Below are positions 26,350 to 34,529 of a DNA stretch of 64,000 bases, one piece after another (position 1 is the stretch's first letter; each line of letters starts with the position of its first letter). A model generated the notes under the pieces. The model saw nothing but the letters and a program-made list of their open reading frames with translations, ran no database searches and was not told the DNA's origin. This stretch comes from Bacillota bacterium (GTDB taxonomy: Bacteria > Bacillota > UBA4882 > UBA8346): contig JAEXDA010000004.1 of NCBI GenBank assembly GCA_023401925.1, positions 124,001 to 188,000 of the forward strand, written 5' to 3'. The translations under genes were made by a program, and so were the position numbers.

Positions 26350-26371
26350 TAGTTGCTATGGGCCGGGTGAA

Positions 26372-26466
26372 TATTAACCTCGATCCGGCAAGTAAGTCAC
26401 AATTTTTCTGCAGTGTCGTAGAAAAATTGGCCGGATCGGGTTCATTGGCTGAATCCGGCAAGTTTA
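26372..26466. repeat. dispersed palindromic element, copy 3
   Basis: AACCTCGATCCGGCAAGTAA opens the element. AATTTTTCT and AGAAAAATT form an inner stem, GGCCGGATCG closes the outer stem, and CTGAATCCGGCAAGTTTATA follows. It matches the element at 4585-4679 over most of its length. Confidence 0.8.
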
Positions 26467-26526
26467 TATGCGACTATGGTTTTGGTGGTTACTTGCCGAA
26501 TTCAAGATTAAAAAAGGGATTGGAAA

Positions 26527-27723
26527 ATGGGGAAATTATTTCAAAATACAGCTGACATACGCAGCTTTAATACCAAAAAAATTATTGAGTATTTACGCTT
26601 CAATGACCCTATCACCCGTAAAGATTTGGCAGAAAAATTGGGCCTTAGTTTTGCGACTGTATCGAATATTTGTAATCAATTAATCCAGGATGGTTATTTA
26701 CAAGAGATGGAGTCCGAAACTTTTAATGGCGGAAGGATTCCAAAGGTCGTCACGATTCACCCTTCATCGAAATACATCTTATGTTTGCAATTGATCCAAA
26801 AAGACATCATTAAAGCGGTATTAGTCAATCTAAAAAATGAAGTGGCCTGGTCTAAGCAAACCAATATTCCGGAATATGCTGACTTAAACCAAGTATTATC
26901 CATTATTAATTTGCTTAGCAGTACTTTGCTTGAGTTTTCAGGTGTGAGTAGTGATGCACTCCTTGGAATCGGCGTTTCGGCCCCTGGAATATTCAATACG
27001 GAGAATAATCTGATCGTAAATTCAACCAACCCGCTCTATGAAAATCAGCCATTGAAGGAGCGTTTGGAACAATGTTTTGGTCTTCCGGTTTTTGTGGAAA
27101 ATGAGTCCAATTTGTTGGTAATGGCAACTGCTATGATGAACGGCAACAAAAACCGGGACTTAATTTATATTTATCTTGGTGAAGGATTGGGAACAGGTAT
27201 TATCAGTAATGGCAAGGTTGTTACAGGAAGCAAGGGACTCGGCGGAGAGATTAGCCATATACCAATTGGCAATGCTGAGTTTGAATGCTATTGCGGCCAT
27301 CATGGATGTGTCGAAACCGAACTGACGGTGAAAGGGTTTTTGCGTAAATATCAGCAAATTCGCGGCATTGAAAAAAGAATAACAACCGACGCTTGGAATG
27401 ATTTTGTAAAGTCAGTCGTTGCAAAACAAGTTCCAGCTCTCGACGTAATTCGCGAAAATGGGATTTTGATTGGTAAATTGTTATCCATTATGATGAACAT
27501 TTTCGATCCGGATGCGATTTACATCGGAGGGATCATTGAACCGTTGTTTGAGGATCTTTACCCTTATATCATGGAGGAGACCCGTAACCGAATCATCGTT
27601 AGCTCTTTGCGTAATGTTGCTATCTATTGCAGTCCTAATCACGAACAACTTATTTACCAAGGCTGTGGTGAAATGGTATTTTCACATTGGAAACCAACTT
27701 TTACCAAATTCAGAATACAATAA
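26527..27723 (+). CDS. ROK family transcriptional regulator
   Basis: 398 residues. An N-terminal winged helix (about residues 14-65: TRKDLAEKLGLSFATVSNI) is fused to a ROK sugar-kinase-like domain with the zinc motif CYCGHHGCVE and the phosphate loop GLGTGIISNG. The catalytic DG of true ROK kinases is not obvious; the protein resembles NagC/XylR regulators. It lies directly upstream of a PfkB kinase and a SIS protein and probably controls them in response to a sugar or sugar phosphate. No classical ribosome site; a weak GGGATTGG precedes the ATG. Confidence 0.88.
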   Translation: MGKLFQNTADIRSFNTKKIIEYLRFNDPITRKDLAEKLGLSFATVSNICNQLIQDGYLQEMESETFNGGRIPKVVTIHPSSKYILCLQLIQKDIIKAVLVNLKNEVAWSKQTNIPEYADLNQVLSIINLLSSTLLEFSGVSSDALLGIGVSAPGIFNTENNLIVNSTNPLYENQPLKERLEQCFGLPVFVENESNLLVMATAMMNGNKNRDLIYIYLGEGLGTGIISNGKVVTGSKGLGGEISHIPIGNAEFECYCGHHGCVETELTVKGFLRKYQQIRGIEKRITTDAWNDFVKSVVAKQVPALDVIRENGILIGKLLSIMMNIFDPDAIYIGGIIEPLFEDLYPYIMEETRNRIIVSSLRNVAIYCSPNHEQLIYQGCGEMVFSHWKPTFTKFRIQ

Positions 27724-27731
27724 GGAATGAT

Positions 27732-28853
27732 ATGATGATAAAGCTGATTGACCGCCTTATCGATGACTTAACAAAGCATCAAAATATAAGCGGTGTATTG
27801 AATGCTTGTGTCGGTTTTGACGGTTATGTCGATGAGATCCTGAGAGTCGTCAAGTCAAAAAGGGGACTTCATGACTATGAATTATTCGAGACCATGACTG
27901 ACTTTTCCAAGTATATTCATAATTCGGCCGGCAGAAGTTCAGATACGGAAATATTATCCCGGGAAATTCGTTTTGGCGGTAATGCTCCACTCATGGCCGA
28001 TGCTTTGGCGAGTCTTGGGTTATCGGTCTGTTTAATCGGGACTTTAGGAAAATCGGAATTGGATCCGGCTTTTGAAAAGATGAATCACGCTTGTGAATGT
28101 AGGAGTATCGGTGATCCCGGTTATAGTTATTCTTTTGAATTTAATGACGGCAAGCTTATGTTCGGCAAAATTGCAACATTAGACGATTTAACCTGGGAGC
28201 AAATTAAAGATCACATCGGGCTGGAAACCATGAAAGAAATTCTTACCACGGGCCAATTGTTGAGTTTTGTTAATTGGAGCTCGATTTATCATATGAATGA
28301 GATTTTGAGCGGTATTGCTGGCGAAATCTTTTCCCAGATGGATTCGAGTGTACTAAAACAGAAAGTACTTTTTTTTGATATTGCCGATCCTTCCAGGAGG
28401 ACCCGGGCTGATTTATTAACTTTTTTAGAGCTGCTAGGCATTTTTTCGAAATATTGCCCGGTAATGCTGGGACTGAACGAAAGAGAGGCCCGCAATGTCG
28501 CTCAAAGTTTAGGCCGTGATATGGCGAATGCCGATTCGCCCCAGTTGGGCAGCTATATTTTTGATCAGCTTACCTTGGATACTTTAGTGATCCATGGCTT
28601 GGATTCGGCCGTTAGTATCCATGAAAATGAAATTCATCAAGTAAATGGGTTTTATGTAAGGCACCCTAAGATTTCCACAGGCGGCGGTGATAATTTTAAT
28701 GCCGGTTTTTGTCTGGGTAGGCTTTTTCATTTGAATTCCGAAGAAATGTTGTTGTTAGGAAACAGTACTGCCTCATACTATATCCAAAATGGGACGAGCC
28801 CCAGTCTTGACCAAATCATGGGCTTTTTAAATCAACAGAGAAAACAGTTATAA
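27732..28853 (+). CDS. PfkB family carbohydrate kinase
   Basis: 373 residues from ATG 27732 (AAGGA upstream), 9 bases after the ROK gene. FGGNAPLMADALASLG is the first PfkB signature region and STGGGDNFNAGFCLG the second, keeping the catalytic-base Asp. It is longer than usual (about 310) because of extra segments around residues 130-200. Phosphorylation of a sugar or sugar derivative is expected. Next to a SIS isomerase-type protein, a role like fructoselysine kinase FrlD is attractive but unproven. Confidence 0.85.
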   Translation: MMIKLIDRLIDDLTKHQNISGVLNACVGFDGYVDEILRVVKSKRGLHDYELFETMTDFSKYIHNSAGRSSDTEILSREIRFGGNAPLMADALASLGLSVCLIGTLGKSELDPAFEKMNHACECRSIGDPGYSYSFEFNDGKLMFGKIATLDDLTWEQIKDHIGLETMKEILTTGQLLSFVNWSSIYHMNEILSGIAGEIFSQMDSSVLKQKVLFFDIADPSRRTRADLLTFLELLGIFSKYCPVMLGLNEREARNVAQSLGRDMANADSPQLGSYIFDQLTLDTLVIHGLDSAVSIHENEIHQVNGFYVRHPKISTGGGDNFNAGFCLGRLFHLNSEEMLLLGNSTASYYIQNGTSPSLDQIMGFLNQQRKQL

Positions 28854-28883
28854 AAATTGAGATAGTAGGAAGGATGATATACC

Positions 28884-29924
28884 ATGAATAATTTTTTACG
28901 GGATATTTTGGATCAACCCATCAGTTTAAGCAAGGCTTTTCAAAGTTACATCACTGGGGAGAATATTAAAAAAATGGAAGCTCTTGCTGCCTCCGATTTT
29001 GATAACATTATTTTTGCAGGAATGGGGAGTTCACATGACGCCTGCTATGGAGCCAGTATTTATTTAAACCAACTGGGCTATAAAACTGCGGTCGTTTCAG
29101 CCGGTCAATTGTTGCATTATCAATTGGGACTCATTCATAAGCGTACATTGTTAGTGTTGATATCTCAATCGGGTGAAAGCGGGGAAATTGTCCATTTAAT
29201 CTCTCAAATTCCATCAGAATGTAAAGTGGTCGCCATTACCAATAATCTTGAAAGCACCTTAGGCAAGCGGGGTAATTATACATTGTTATTAAATGTCGCC
29301 CCTGAAGAATCGGTTTCAACCCGGACCTACAGTAGCTCACTGATTTTACTGAATTTAATTGCCAAAGCCATTGCCAAGAAATTCGACAAATCAACGATTC
29401 ATGAAATTGAGTCCGTCTTGTCGGATATGGGGAAAATGCTTCAGAATTATCAGGCTCTTCAAAAACAATTGCAAGATTTCCTTCAATCACCGACTTATTT
29501 GGTACTAGTGGGACGGGGTTATTCTTACAGTTCCATTTTTGCCGGCGGACTGTTTATTAAAGAAGTGGCAAAATATCCTTCAATTAGTTTGGACAGTGCT
29601 GAATTTCGTCATGGCCCTCTGGAAATGGTTGATTCTTCTTTTCATTGCATTATCTTTGCACCGGACGGTCCGACTTACGATTTAAATTATAAATTGGCCA
29701 TGGATATTGTGAATAAAAAAGGAAAGGTCGTTTTTATTACAAATAACCGGTCGGTTTCGGCATCCGACTTGTTTTTGCCAATCCAATTGGAGTCTCATGC
29801 GGAAATGATCATGCCGATCATTGATATTATTCCAATTCAGTTGGTTGCCAATCACTTGGCGGAGACAAAAGGATTTGAGCCCGGCAAATTTCGTTGGTCT
29901 TCTAAGATTACCGCTGTGGAATGA
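28884..29924 (+). CDS. double-SIS-domain protein (GlmS/FrlB-like sugar isomerase or deglycase)
   Basis: 346 residues with two SIS domains and no glutaminase domain. The first SIS has FAGMGSSHDACYGASIYL and SQSGESGEIVHLI; the second has VGRGYSYSSIFAGGLFIKEVAK and AEFRHGPLEMVD, the latter a hallmark of GlmS-type proteins. Known relatives isomerise glucosamine/fructosamine 6-phosphates or remove amino acids from fructosamine 6-phosphates (FrlB). It follows the kinase gene by 30 bases, supporting a two-step kinase then deglycase/isomerase pathway. Confidence 0.87.
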   Translation: MNNFLRDILDQPISLSKAFQSYITGENIKKMEALAASDFDNIIFAGMGSSHDACYGASIYLNQLGYKTAVVSAGQLLHYQLGLIHKRTLLVLISQSGESGEIVHLISQIPSECKVVAITNNLESTLGKRGNYTLLLNVAPEESVSTRTYSSSLILLNLIAKAIAKKFDKSTIHEIESVLSDMGKMLQNYQALQKQLQDFLQSPTYLVLVGRGYSYSSIFAGGLFIKEVAKYPSISLDSAEFRHGPLEMVDSSFHCIIFAPDGPTYDLNYKLAMDIVNKKGKVVFITNNRSVSASDLFLPIQLESHAEMIMPIIDIIPIQLVANHLAETKGFEPGKFRWSSKITAVE

Positions 29925-29974
29925 AAACTAAGGGAGATAAATAAAATTATTTCAGATGAATTTCGACAGTATGG

Positions 29975-30003
29975 TTGACAATATGATTGTTCTATGATAA
30001 TAT
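29975..30003 (+). promoter_or_regulatory. tRNA-His promoter
   Basis: TTGACA (29975-29980), 17 bases, TAATAT (29998-30003); the tRNA starts 15 bases later. Confidence 0.75.
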
Positions 30004-30017
30004 ATCTTCTGCACCAT

Positions 30018-30095
30018 GGTAGGCGTAGCTCAGTTGGTTAGAGTGCCAGGTTGTGGCCCTGGAGGTCATGGGTTCGACCCCCATCGCTTACCCCA
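30018..30095 (+). tRNA. tRNA-His (anticodon GTG)
   Basis: The cloverleaf is complete. The acceptor GTAGGCG (30019-30025) pairs with CGCTTAC, the anticodon stem CCAGG/CCTGG encloses TTGTGGC, and the T-arm is ATGGG/CCCAT with TTCGACC. The extra G at 30018 (position -1) faces C73, the hallmark of histidine tRNA. CCA is encoded in the gene. Confidence 0.97.
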
Positions 30096-30107
30096 AAATT
30101 AACAATG

Positions 30108-30132
30108 AAAGGGACATAGGTCCCTTTTTTTT
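30108..30132 (+). terminator. terminator of tRNA-His
   Basis: AAAGGGAC and GTCCCTTT pair around ATAG, followed by a run of T. Confidence 0.9.
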
Positions 30133-30280
30133 GTGTCTTTTTTTAGAATGATTATAAAACTAAGTCACTGATCCTCGGGTCTTCGTGGTTCAATTTATGA
30201 CTCTCCGTATGCACGAGGCCCCATCATTGGTAATAAAATTTGGCTTTTTTGGGTAAAATAATTTAGGAGGGATTGCTGTT

Positions 30281-30583
30281 TTGAGAAATATACTAAATTG
30301 GCAGGTTTTTTTATTAGCCTTTTCCACTCTTTTTATTGCTGAAATGGGAGATAAGACTCAGTTGGCTGTGTTCTCGCTAGTCGCTGATTCGAAAGCTCCC
30401 ATTGCCGTATTTTTGGGGGCCAGTGCTGCTTTGGCTGTTGTAACCTTAATCGGAGTTTTATTTGGCGGACTGGTTACCAAGATTATTCCGGCCCATTTTT
30501 TGAAGATTGGCTCCGGGTTGCTTTTTATGGGGATTGGTTTTTATACACTTTGGGAAGCTTTTACAACGATTGCAACAAGGTAG
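30281..30583 (+). CDS. TMEM165/GDT1 family (UPF0016) membrane protein, single-repeat form
   Basis: 100 residues with three hydrophobic segments. The motif FIAEMGDKTQLAVFSL is the E-x-G-D-[KR]-[TS] signature that binds the transported cation. Eukaryotic GDT1 proteins have two such repeats; short bacterial members carry one and are thought to dimerise. Family members move Mn2+ or Ca2+. It starts at TTG 30281, after GGAGGGAT. No second GDT1 half-gene is visible next to it. Confidence 0.85.
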   Translation: MRNILNWQVFLLAFSTLFIAEMGDKTQLAVFSLVADSKAPIAVFLGASAALAVVTLIGVLFGGLVTKIIPAHFLKIGSGLLFMGIGFYTLWEAFTTIATR

Positions 30584-30734
30584 CTTCTTTATAATCGGAC
30601 CCCATTTTGATGGAATGTTCCAAAATCACTTCCATTTGCATATGATTATTTGGACCTTATTTCCTAAAGTATTGACGAAGCAACAAATTTTAGCGTGCTT
30701 ACGGCAGGTCCTCTGTGAAGGGAGCGATTTTGTT

Positions 30735-31004
30735 TTGTTAACGAAAACCTCGGAGTTGAGGGAGAGAGAAGTCGTTAATATCCTTGACGGCAGGAGGTTA
30801 GGTCTAGCGAGCGACTTGGAGATTGAGGCGGAAACCGGGAAAATAAAAGCCATTGTAATACCCGGACCTGGAAAATTCTTGTGGCTTTTTGGAAAAAGCG
30901 AAGACTTTGTGATACCTTGGGATAAAATTATTAAGATCGGACTCGATGTAATCCTGGTCGAAGCCCCAAATTATGTTTCAGACGAACCTGCCAGCGATTC
31001 ATAG
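30735..31004 (+). CDS. PRC-barrel protein, YlmC/YmxH family
   Basis: 89 residues from TTG 30735, preceded by GAAGGGAG. An upstream extension of the frame to 30507 would overlap the GDT1 gene and looks non-coding. LREREVVNILDGRRLGLASD and the DFVIPWDKIIKIGLDVILVE ending match the YlmC/YmxH proteins of endospore formers. Their function is not known; some are expressed during sporulation. This supports, but does not prove, a spore-forming host. Confidence 0.85.
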   Translation: MLTKTSELREREVVNILDGRRLGLASDLEIEAETGKIKAIVIPGPGKFLWLFGKSEDFVIPWDKIIKIGLDVILVEAPNYVSDEPASDS

Positions 31005-31205
31005 TTTATGATGAGGATTATTAAAGGGCTGTATATCTTGAGGGTAGTTTATTTTTCAGGGTAGCCCCATTTTCACTAAAAAAAGCTTTTCATTAGGAAA
31101 CAAATATTATAATATAACATTATATATTTTTGTTTTCTTTCCAGTCCGGTAAGAGATTTCATACCAAGTACGGATTGGGATTTTGTTTTGAGGGGGCTGA
31201 ATCGG

Positions 31206-31886
31206 ATGGCATACGACTTTCATACTCATTCGTTCTTGAGTGATGGGGAATTATCACCGGTTGAATTGATACGCCGGGCGGCTGTTAAGGGTTATCAAGC
31301 CATCGCAGTTACTGATCATGTGGGGCCCGGCAATATGCAGCGGGTGATTGAGGAATTAATTAAAGAATGCCGGATGGTAAACGATTATTGGAAGATTAAG
31401 GCCATTCCCGGAGTGGAATTAACTCATGTCCCGGCCGGAAGTATTGATGATTTGGCAAAGCAGGCACGGGAATTTGGAGCCGAAATCGTCGTTGTCCATG
31501 GGGAAACTTTAGTCGAACCGGTGGAACCGGGGACCAATCTGGCTGCCGTGTCCAGCTTATGGGTGGATGTATTAGCTCATCCTGGACTTTTGGGAACCAA
31601 AGAAGTTGAACTTGCGGTGAAGAACGGTGTTTTCTTGGAAATCACGGCCCGCGGCGGTCATAATGTGGCCAATGGTTATGTTATGAAGACCGGTAAATTT
31701 TTAAATGCTGATTTCTTGGTCAATTCAGATACTCATGTGCCCGAAAATTTATTGTCCGACGATTGGGCGCGTACTGTGGCCTTAGGCGCAGGATTCGAAC
31801 CGGATGAACTTGAGAAGATTTTAGTTAATAATCCGTTGAAATTGTTGCGGAAGATTGAATCTAGAAATAGCAACCCCAAATGCTAG
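31206..31886 (+). CDS. PHP domain phosphoesterase (histidinol-phosphatase-like)
   Basis: 226 residues from ATG 31206, with GAGGGGG 9 bases upstream. The metal-binding motifs of PHP proteins are complete: DFHTHS and SDG at the start, TDH, the Glu in PGVELTH, VHGE, AHPG and SDTH near the end. It is a stand-alone PHP protein, usually annotated as a histidinol-phosphate phosphatase-like or nucleotide phosphoesterase. It lies just upstream of the T-box/DAHP synthase unit, but the intervening promoter makes a shared pathway uncertain. Confidence 0.87.
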   Translation: MAYDFHTHSFLSDGELSPVELIRRAAVKGYQAIAVTDHVGPGNMQRVIEELIKECRMVNDYWKIKAIPGVELTHVPAGSIDDLAKQAREFGAEIVVVHGETLVEPVEPGTNLAAVSSLWVDVLAHPGLLGTKEVELAVKNGVFLEITARGGHNVANGYVMKTGKFLNADFLVNSDTHVPENLLSDDWARTVALGAGFEPDELEKILVNNPLKLLRKIESRNSNPKC

Positions 31887-31925
31887 AGGATCCCGCTTTC
31901 GAAAGTTTAAGGACTTTAGAGGATA

Positions 31926-31955
31926 TTGACAGACAATTTGATTGAATGCTAAAAT
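31926..31955 (+). promoter_or_regulatory. promoter of the T-box leader
   Basis: TTGACA (31926-31931), an 18-base spacer and TAAAAT (31950-31955). Confidence 0.65.
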
Positions 31956-31961
31956 AAACTC

Positions 31962-32305
31962 ATATGGATTGTAGTTTATATTATGAAAAACGATGATTAA
32001 GGAAAGTATGATGGCATGATTCCTTGCAGAGAAAGAGGCCTAGGCTGCGAGCCCCTTAGGAAGAGGTTATCAGAAGTTCACTTATGAGTTGACGGTTGAA
32101 GATTTAGCGCCTTGCGGCGCAAAAATAGGCCGGTCCGGATGTCCACCGTTAAAGGGAATATGGTATCGAGTACGTCTTTTAAAAGAAAGGCTCAAACTCC
32201 GTACCGGAAAAGCGAGCTTTTGTTACAAAGGCTAAATCGGGTGGTACCGCGGAATAGGCCCACATTTCGTCCCAGAATAGGGAGAAATGTGGGCTATATT
32301 ATTTT
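31962..32305 (+). promoter_or_regulatory. T-box riboswitch, predicted tRNA-Phe (UUC specifier)
   Basis: The T-box core GGGTGGTACCGCGG lies at 32239-32252, followed by a terminator stem GCCCACATTTC / GAAATGTGGGC (about 32258-32295). In Stem I the AGTA motif (GAAAGTATG, near 31999) faces GAAG-TTC-ACTTATGAG. By comparison with known T-boxes, TTC at 32077-32079 is the specifier codon, for Phe. Uncharged tRNA-Phe would therefore allow transcription of the DAHP synthase gene. Confidence 0.9.
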
Positions 32306-32319
32306 GAGGAGGAAAAATA

Positions 32320-33333
32320 ATGATTATCGTAACGAGTTGTGGTATCACCGATGAGCAATGGACTAACCTTTGTAACAAGTTGAATGAATGGGAATTTCAA
32401 ATCCACGTTATTCAGGGCGTCGAAAAAAAAGTTATCGGAGCCGTCGGCGACAAGAGGCGGGTTGATTTTCGTTTTTTAGAGAATATCCCCGGAGTTGAAA
32501 AAGTAATTCCGATTTTAAGCCCGTATAAGTTGGCGGCTAAGGAAATTAAGCCGGAAGGGACTACGGTTCAAGTCGGTAATCTTAGAATCGGCGGCGCTTA
32601 TTTCGGCATCATGGCCGGACCTTGCGCTGTTGAGAGTGAGGCTCAGCTGGTAGAGGTGGCGGAAGGTTTGAAAAAATCCGGGGCTGGTGGTCTCCGGGGC
32701 GGAGCCTTTAAACCTCGTACATCTCCATATAGTTTTCAGGGACTTGAAGAAGAAGGATTGGAACTATTGGCCTTGGCTCGGGAAAAATCGGGTTTGCCGG
32801 TGATAACGGAACTGATGAACCTGCCGGAACTGGATTTGGTTGCAAAGTATGCGGATATCATTCAGATCGGGGCTAGAAATATGCAAAATTTCGGTTTGCT
32901 CCGGGCTGTGGGACGGCAGTCAAAGCCAGTTTTGCTCAAACGCGGACTGAGCGCAACGATCGAGGAATGGCTCATGGCTGCCGAATATATTATGGCAGAA
33001 GGAAATACTCAGGTCATATTGTGTGAGAGAGGCATCCGGACCTTTGAAACCGCGACCCGGAATACTTTGGATTTAAGCGCAGTGCCGCTTATTAAGAGTT
33101 TGTCCCATTTACCCATTGTGGTTGATCCAAGCCACGGAACGGGGAAAAGGAAATTAGTGCTGCCTATGGCAAAAGCAGCGGTGGTAGCGGGGGCCGACGG
33201 CCTTCTTATTGAAGTCCATTCCGATCCGGCCAATGCGTGGAGTGATGGAGAACAATCCTTAAATCTTCCTGAATTTCAGGAATTGATCGCTCAGGTTGAA
33301 AAGTTGGTTTCATTGGAAGGGAAAAAATTTTAA
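32320..33333 (+). CDS. aroF: 3-deoxy-7-phosphoheptulonate (DAHP) synthase
   Basis: 337 residues. The N-terminal ferredoxin-like domain (about 1-70, MIIVTSCGITDEQWTNL) is the feedback-type domain found in the Thermotoga/Bacillus-like class. The KDO8P/DAHP barrel follows with MAGPCAVESEAQLVEVAEG, KPRTSPYSFQGL, ARNMQNFGLL, LLKRG and VDPSHGTGKR. It condenses PEP with erythrose 4-phosphate at the head of aromatic amino-acid synthesis. GAGGAGG precedes the ATG. Expression is under the Phe-type T-box just upstream. No other shikimate gene is adjacent. Confidence 0.95.
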   Translation: MIIVTSCGITDEQWTNLCNKLNEWEFQIHVIQGVEKKVIGAVGDKRRVDFRFLENIPGVEKVIPILSPYKLAAKEIKPEGTTVQVGNLRIGGAYFGIMAGPCAVESEAQLVEVAEGLKKSGAGGLRGGAFKPRTSPYSFQGLEEEGLELLALAREKSGLPVITELMNLPELDLVAKYADIIQIGARNMQNFGLLRAVGRQSKPVLLKRGLSATIEEWLMAAEYIMAEGNTQVILCERGIRTFETATRNTLDLSAVPLIKSLSHLPIVVDPSHGTGKRKLVLPMAKAAVVAGADGLLIEVHSDPANAWSDGEQSLNLPEFQELIAQVEKLVSLEGKKF

Positions 33334-33391
33334 AATAATGTTTTCAACACGGATCATTGGCTTCGTTCTCTTGGGTTTCGATTAAAAAAGC

Positions 33392-33420
33392 TTGTCATTT
33401 CCACAAGCCGATGATATAAT
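33392..33420 (+). promoter_or_regulatory. sigma-A promoter of the zinc-ribbon gene
   Basis: TTGTCA (33392-33397), 17 bases, TATAAT (33415-33420). The leader of about 105 bases contains a hairpin, ATATACCTAAACG with CGTTTTAGATATAT (about 33469-33508). Confidence 0.75.
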
Positions 33421-33533
33421 ATTTTTGTAACAAAAGCTTTACAAATAGGAAAATTGTAATTATTTTGATATACCTAAACGAAATGTTCTTATCGTTTTAG
33501 ATATATGAAACCGCTTTAAGTGAGGGGATAGTA

Positions 33534-33815
33534 ATGGAATTTCAAGACAAAACAATGGTATGTAGTGAGTGCGGCGGGGAGTTTATTTTCACTGCCGGAG
33601 AGCAAGAGTTTTATGCCAGCCGTGGGTTTACCAATGAACCGCGCCGTTGTAAAACATGCCGGGATGCACGTAAACAACAGAATAATGCAAACCGTCCACG
33701 GGAACTGCATGAAGTGGTATGCGCCAATTGTGGAGCAACCACGCAAGTGCCTTTTAAACCCCGCGAAGACCGACCAGTATACTGTAGAGATTGTTTTCAA
33801 GCCAGTAAAAAATAA
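33534..33815 (+). CDS. zinc-ribbon protein with two Cys4 clusters
   Basis: 93 residues. The N-terminal part has CSECGG...CKTC (the zinc-ribbon domain seen in small clostridial/cyanobacterial proteins) and the C-terminal part has CANCG...CRDC. The middle is basic (RKQQNNANRPR). Nucleic-acid or protein binding is plausible; no enzyme motif is visible. The start has GAGGGGAT upstream. It has its own promoter and a strong terminator, so it is monocistronic and probably well expressed. Confidence 0.85.
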   Translation: MEFQDKTMVCSECGGEFIFTAGEQEFYASRGFTNEPRRCKTCRDARKQQNNANRPRELHEVVCANCGATTQVPFKPREDRPVYCRDCFQASKK

Positions 33816-33827
33816 TATGTGATGAAT

Positions 33828-33853
33828 ACCTTCCGTAAGGAAGGTTTTTTATT
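33828..33853 (+). terminator. terminator of the zinc-ribbon gene
   Basis: ACCTTCC and GGAAGGT pair around GTAA, followed by TTTTTTATTTTT. Confidence 0.88.
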
Positions 33854-34028
33854 TTTAAAAAATCTGATGATGAGGACGGTGGAAAATCTTTTACTCAGCG
33901 CTATTTCTGTTTATTTTGAGGCGAGGAAGTTTTTTTAATTGAAAGTCAATTACTGAAAGGATTTTTAAAAACAGAGACGAAAATAACCAACATTATATCG
34001 CAGGATAAGCATCAAAGTCTTACCATCA

Positions 34029-34445
34029 ATGAGAGGGGTGGTTACAATCTGGAAGGACATCTCCTTAAATAGTCATAATCGGAATGAATTCATTGATATT
34101 TCACCTCAAATCGCTGCAGTAGTGGAAAAAAGCCCTATTGAAAATGGGTTTTGCACCATATTTGTACCCCATACGACCGCAGGTGTCACCATTAATGAAA
34201 ACACAGATCCCAACGTGATTCGAGACATGCTTTTAACTTTCAACCGTTTAGTTCCAAAGTTGGCGGAATTCAAACATACGGAAGGAAATTCCGATGCTCA
34301 TATAAAAGCGTCGTTGGTAGGTTTCTCTTGCACGATTCCGGTGATCAGCGGCCATTTGCACATGGGGACCTGGCAAGGCATTTATTTTTGTGAGTTTGAC
34401 GGACCCCGCAATCGTAAGGTTAAAGTCAATATTTACGGGGAATAG
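34029..34445 (+). CDS. YjbQ family protein (UPF0047)
   Basis: 138 residues. FVPHTTAGVTINEN and the later SDAHIKASLVG, SGHLHMGTWQGIYFCEFDGPR are family signatures, with conserved His residues grouped in the fold. YjbQ proteins have been annotated as secondary thiamine-phosphate synthases, based on complementation, but the physiological role is unclear. ATG 34029 lacks a clear ribosome site. An alternative GTG in AGAGGGGTGG would shorten the protein by three residues. Confidence 0.88.
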   Translation: MRGVVTIWKDISLNSHNRNEFIDISPQIAAVVEKSPIENGFCTIFVPHTTAGVTINENTDPNVIRDMLLTFNRLVPKLAEFKHTEGNSDAHIKASLVGFSCTIPVISGHLHMGTWQGIYFCEFDGPRNRKVKVNIYGE

Positions 34446-34529
34446 TATAGCTGATATTGACATTTTTTTGGTGAATTGCCAGATAAAATTGTAAAGTCTT
34501 GCGATATGAAAAAGGATTTTGTATAAAAG

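Noticed and set aside
30507..30734. N-terminal extension of the PRC-barrel protein
   Set aside because: It overlaps the GDT1 gene and looks non-coding; TTG 30735 with GAAGGGAG gives the normal family length.
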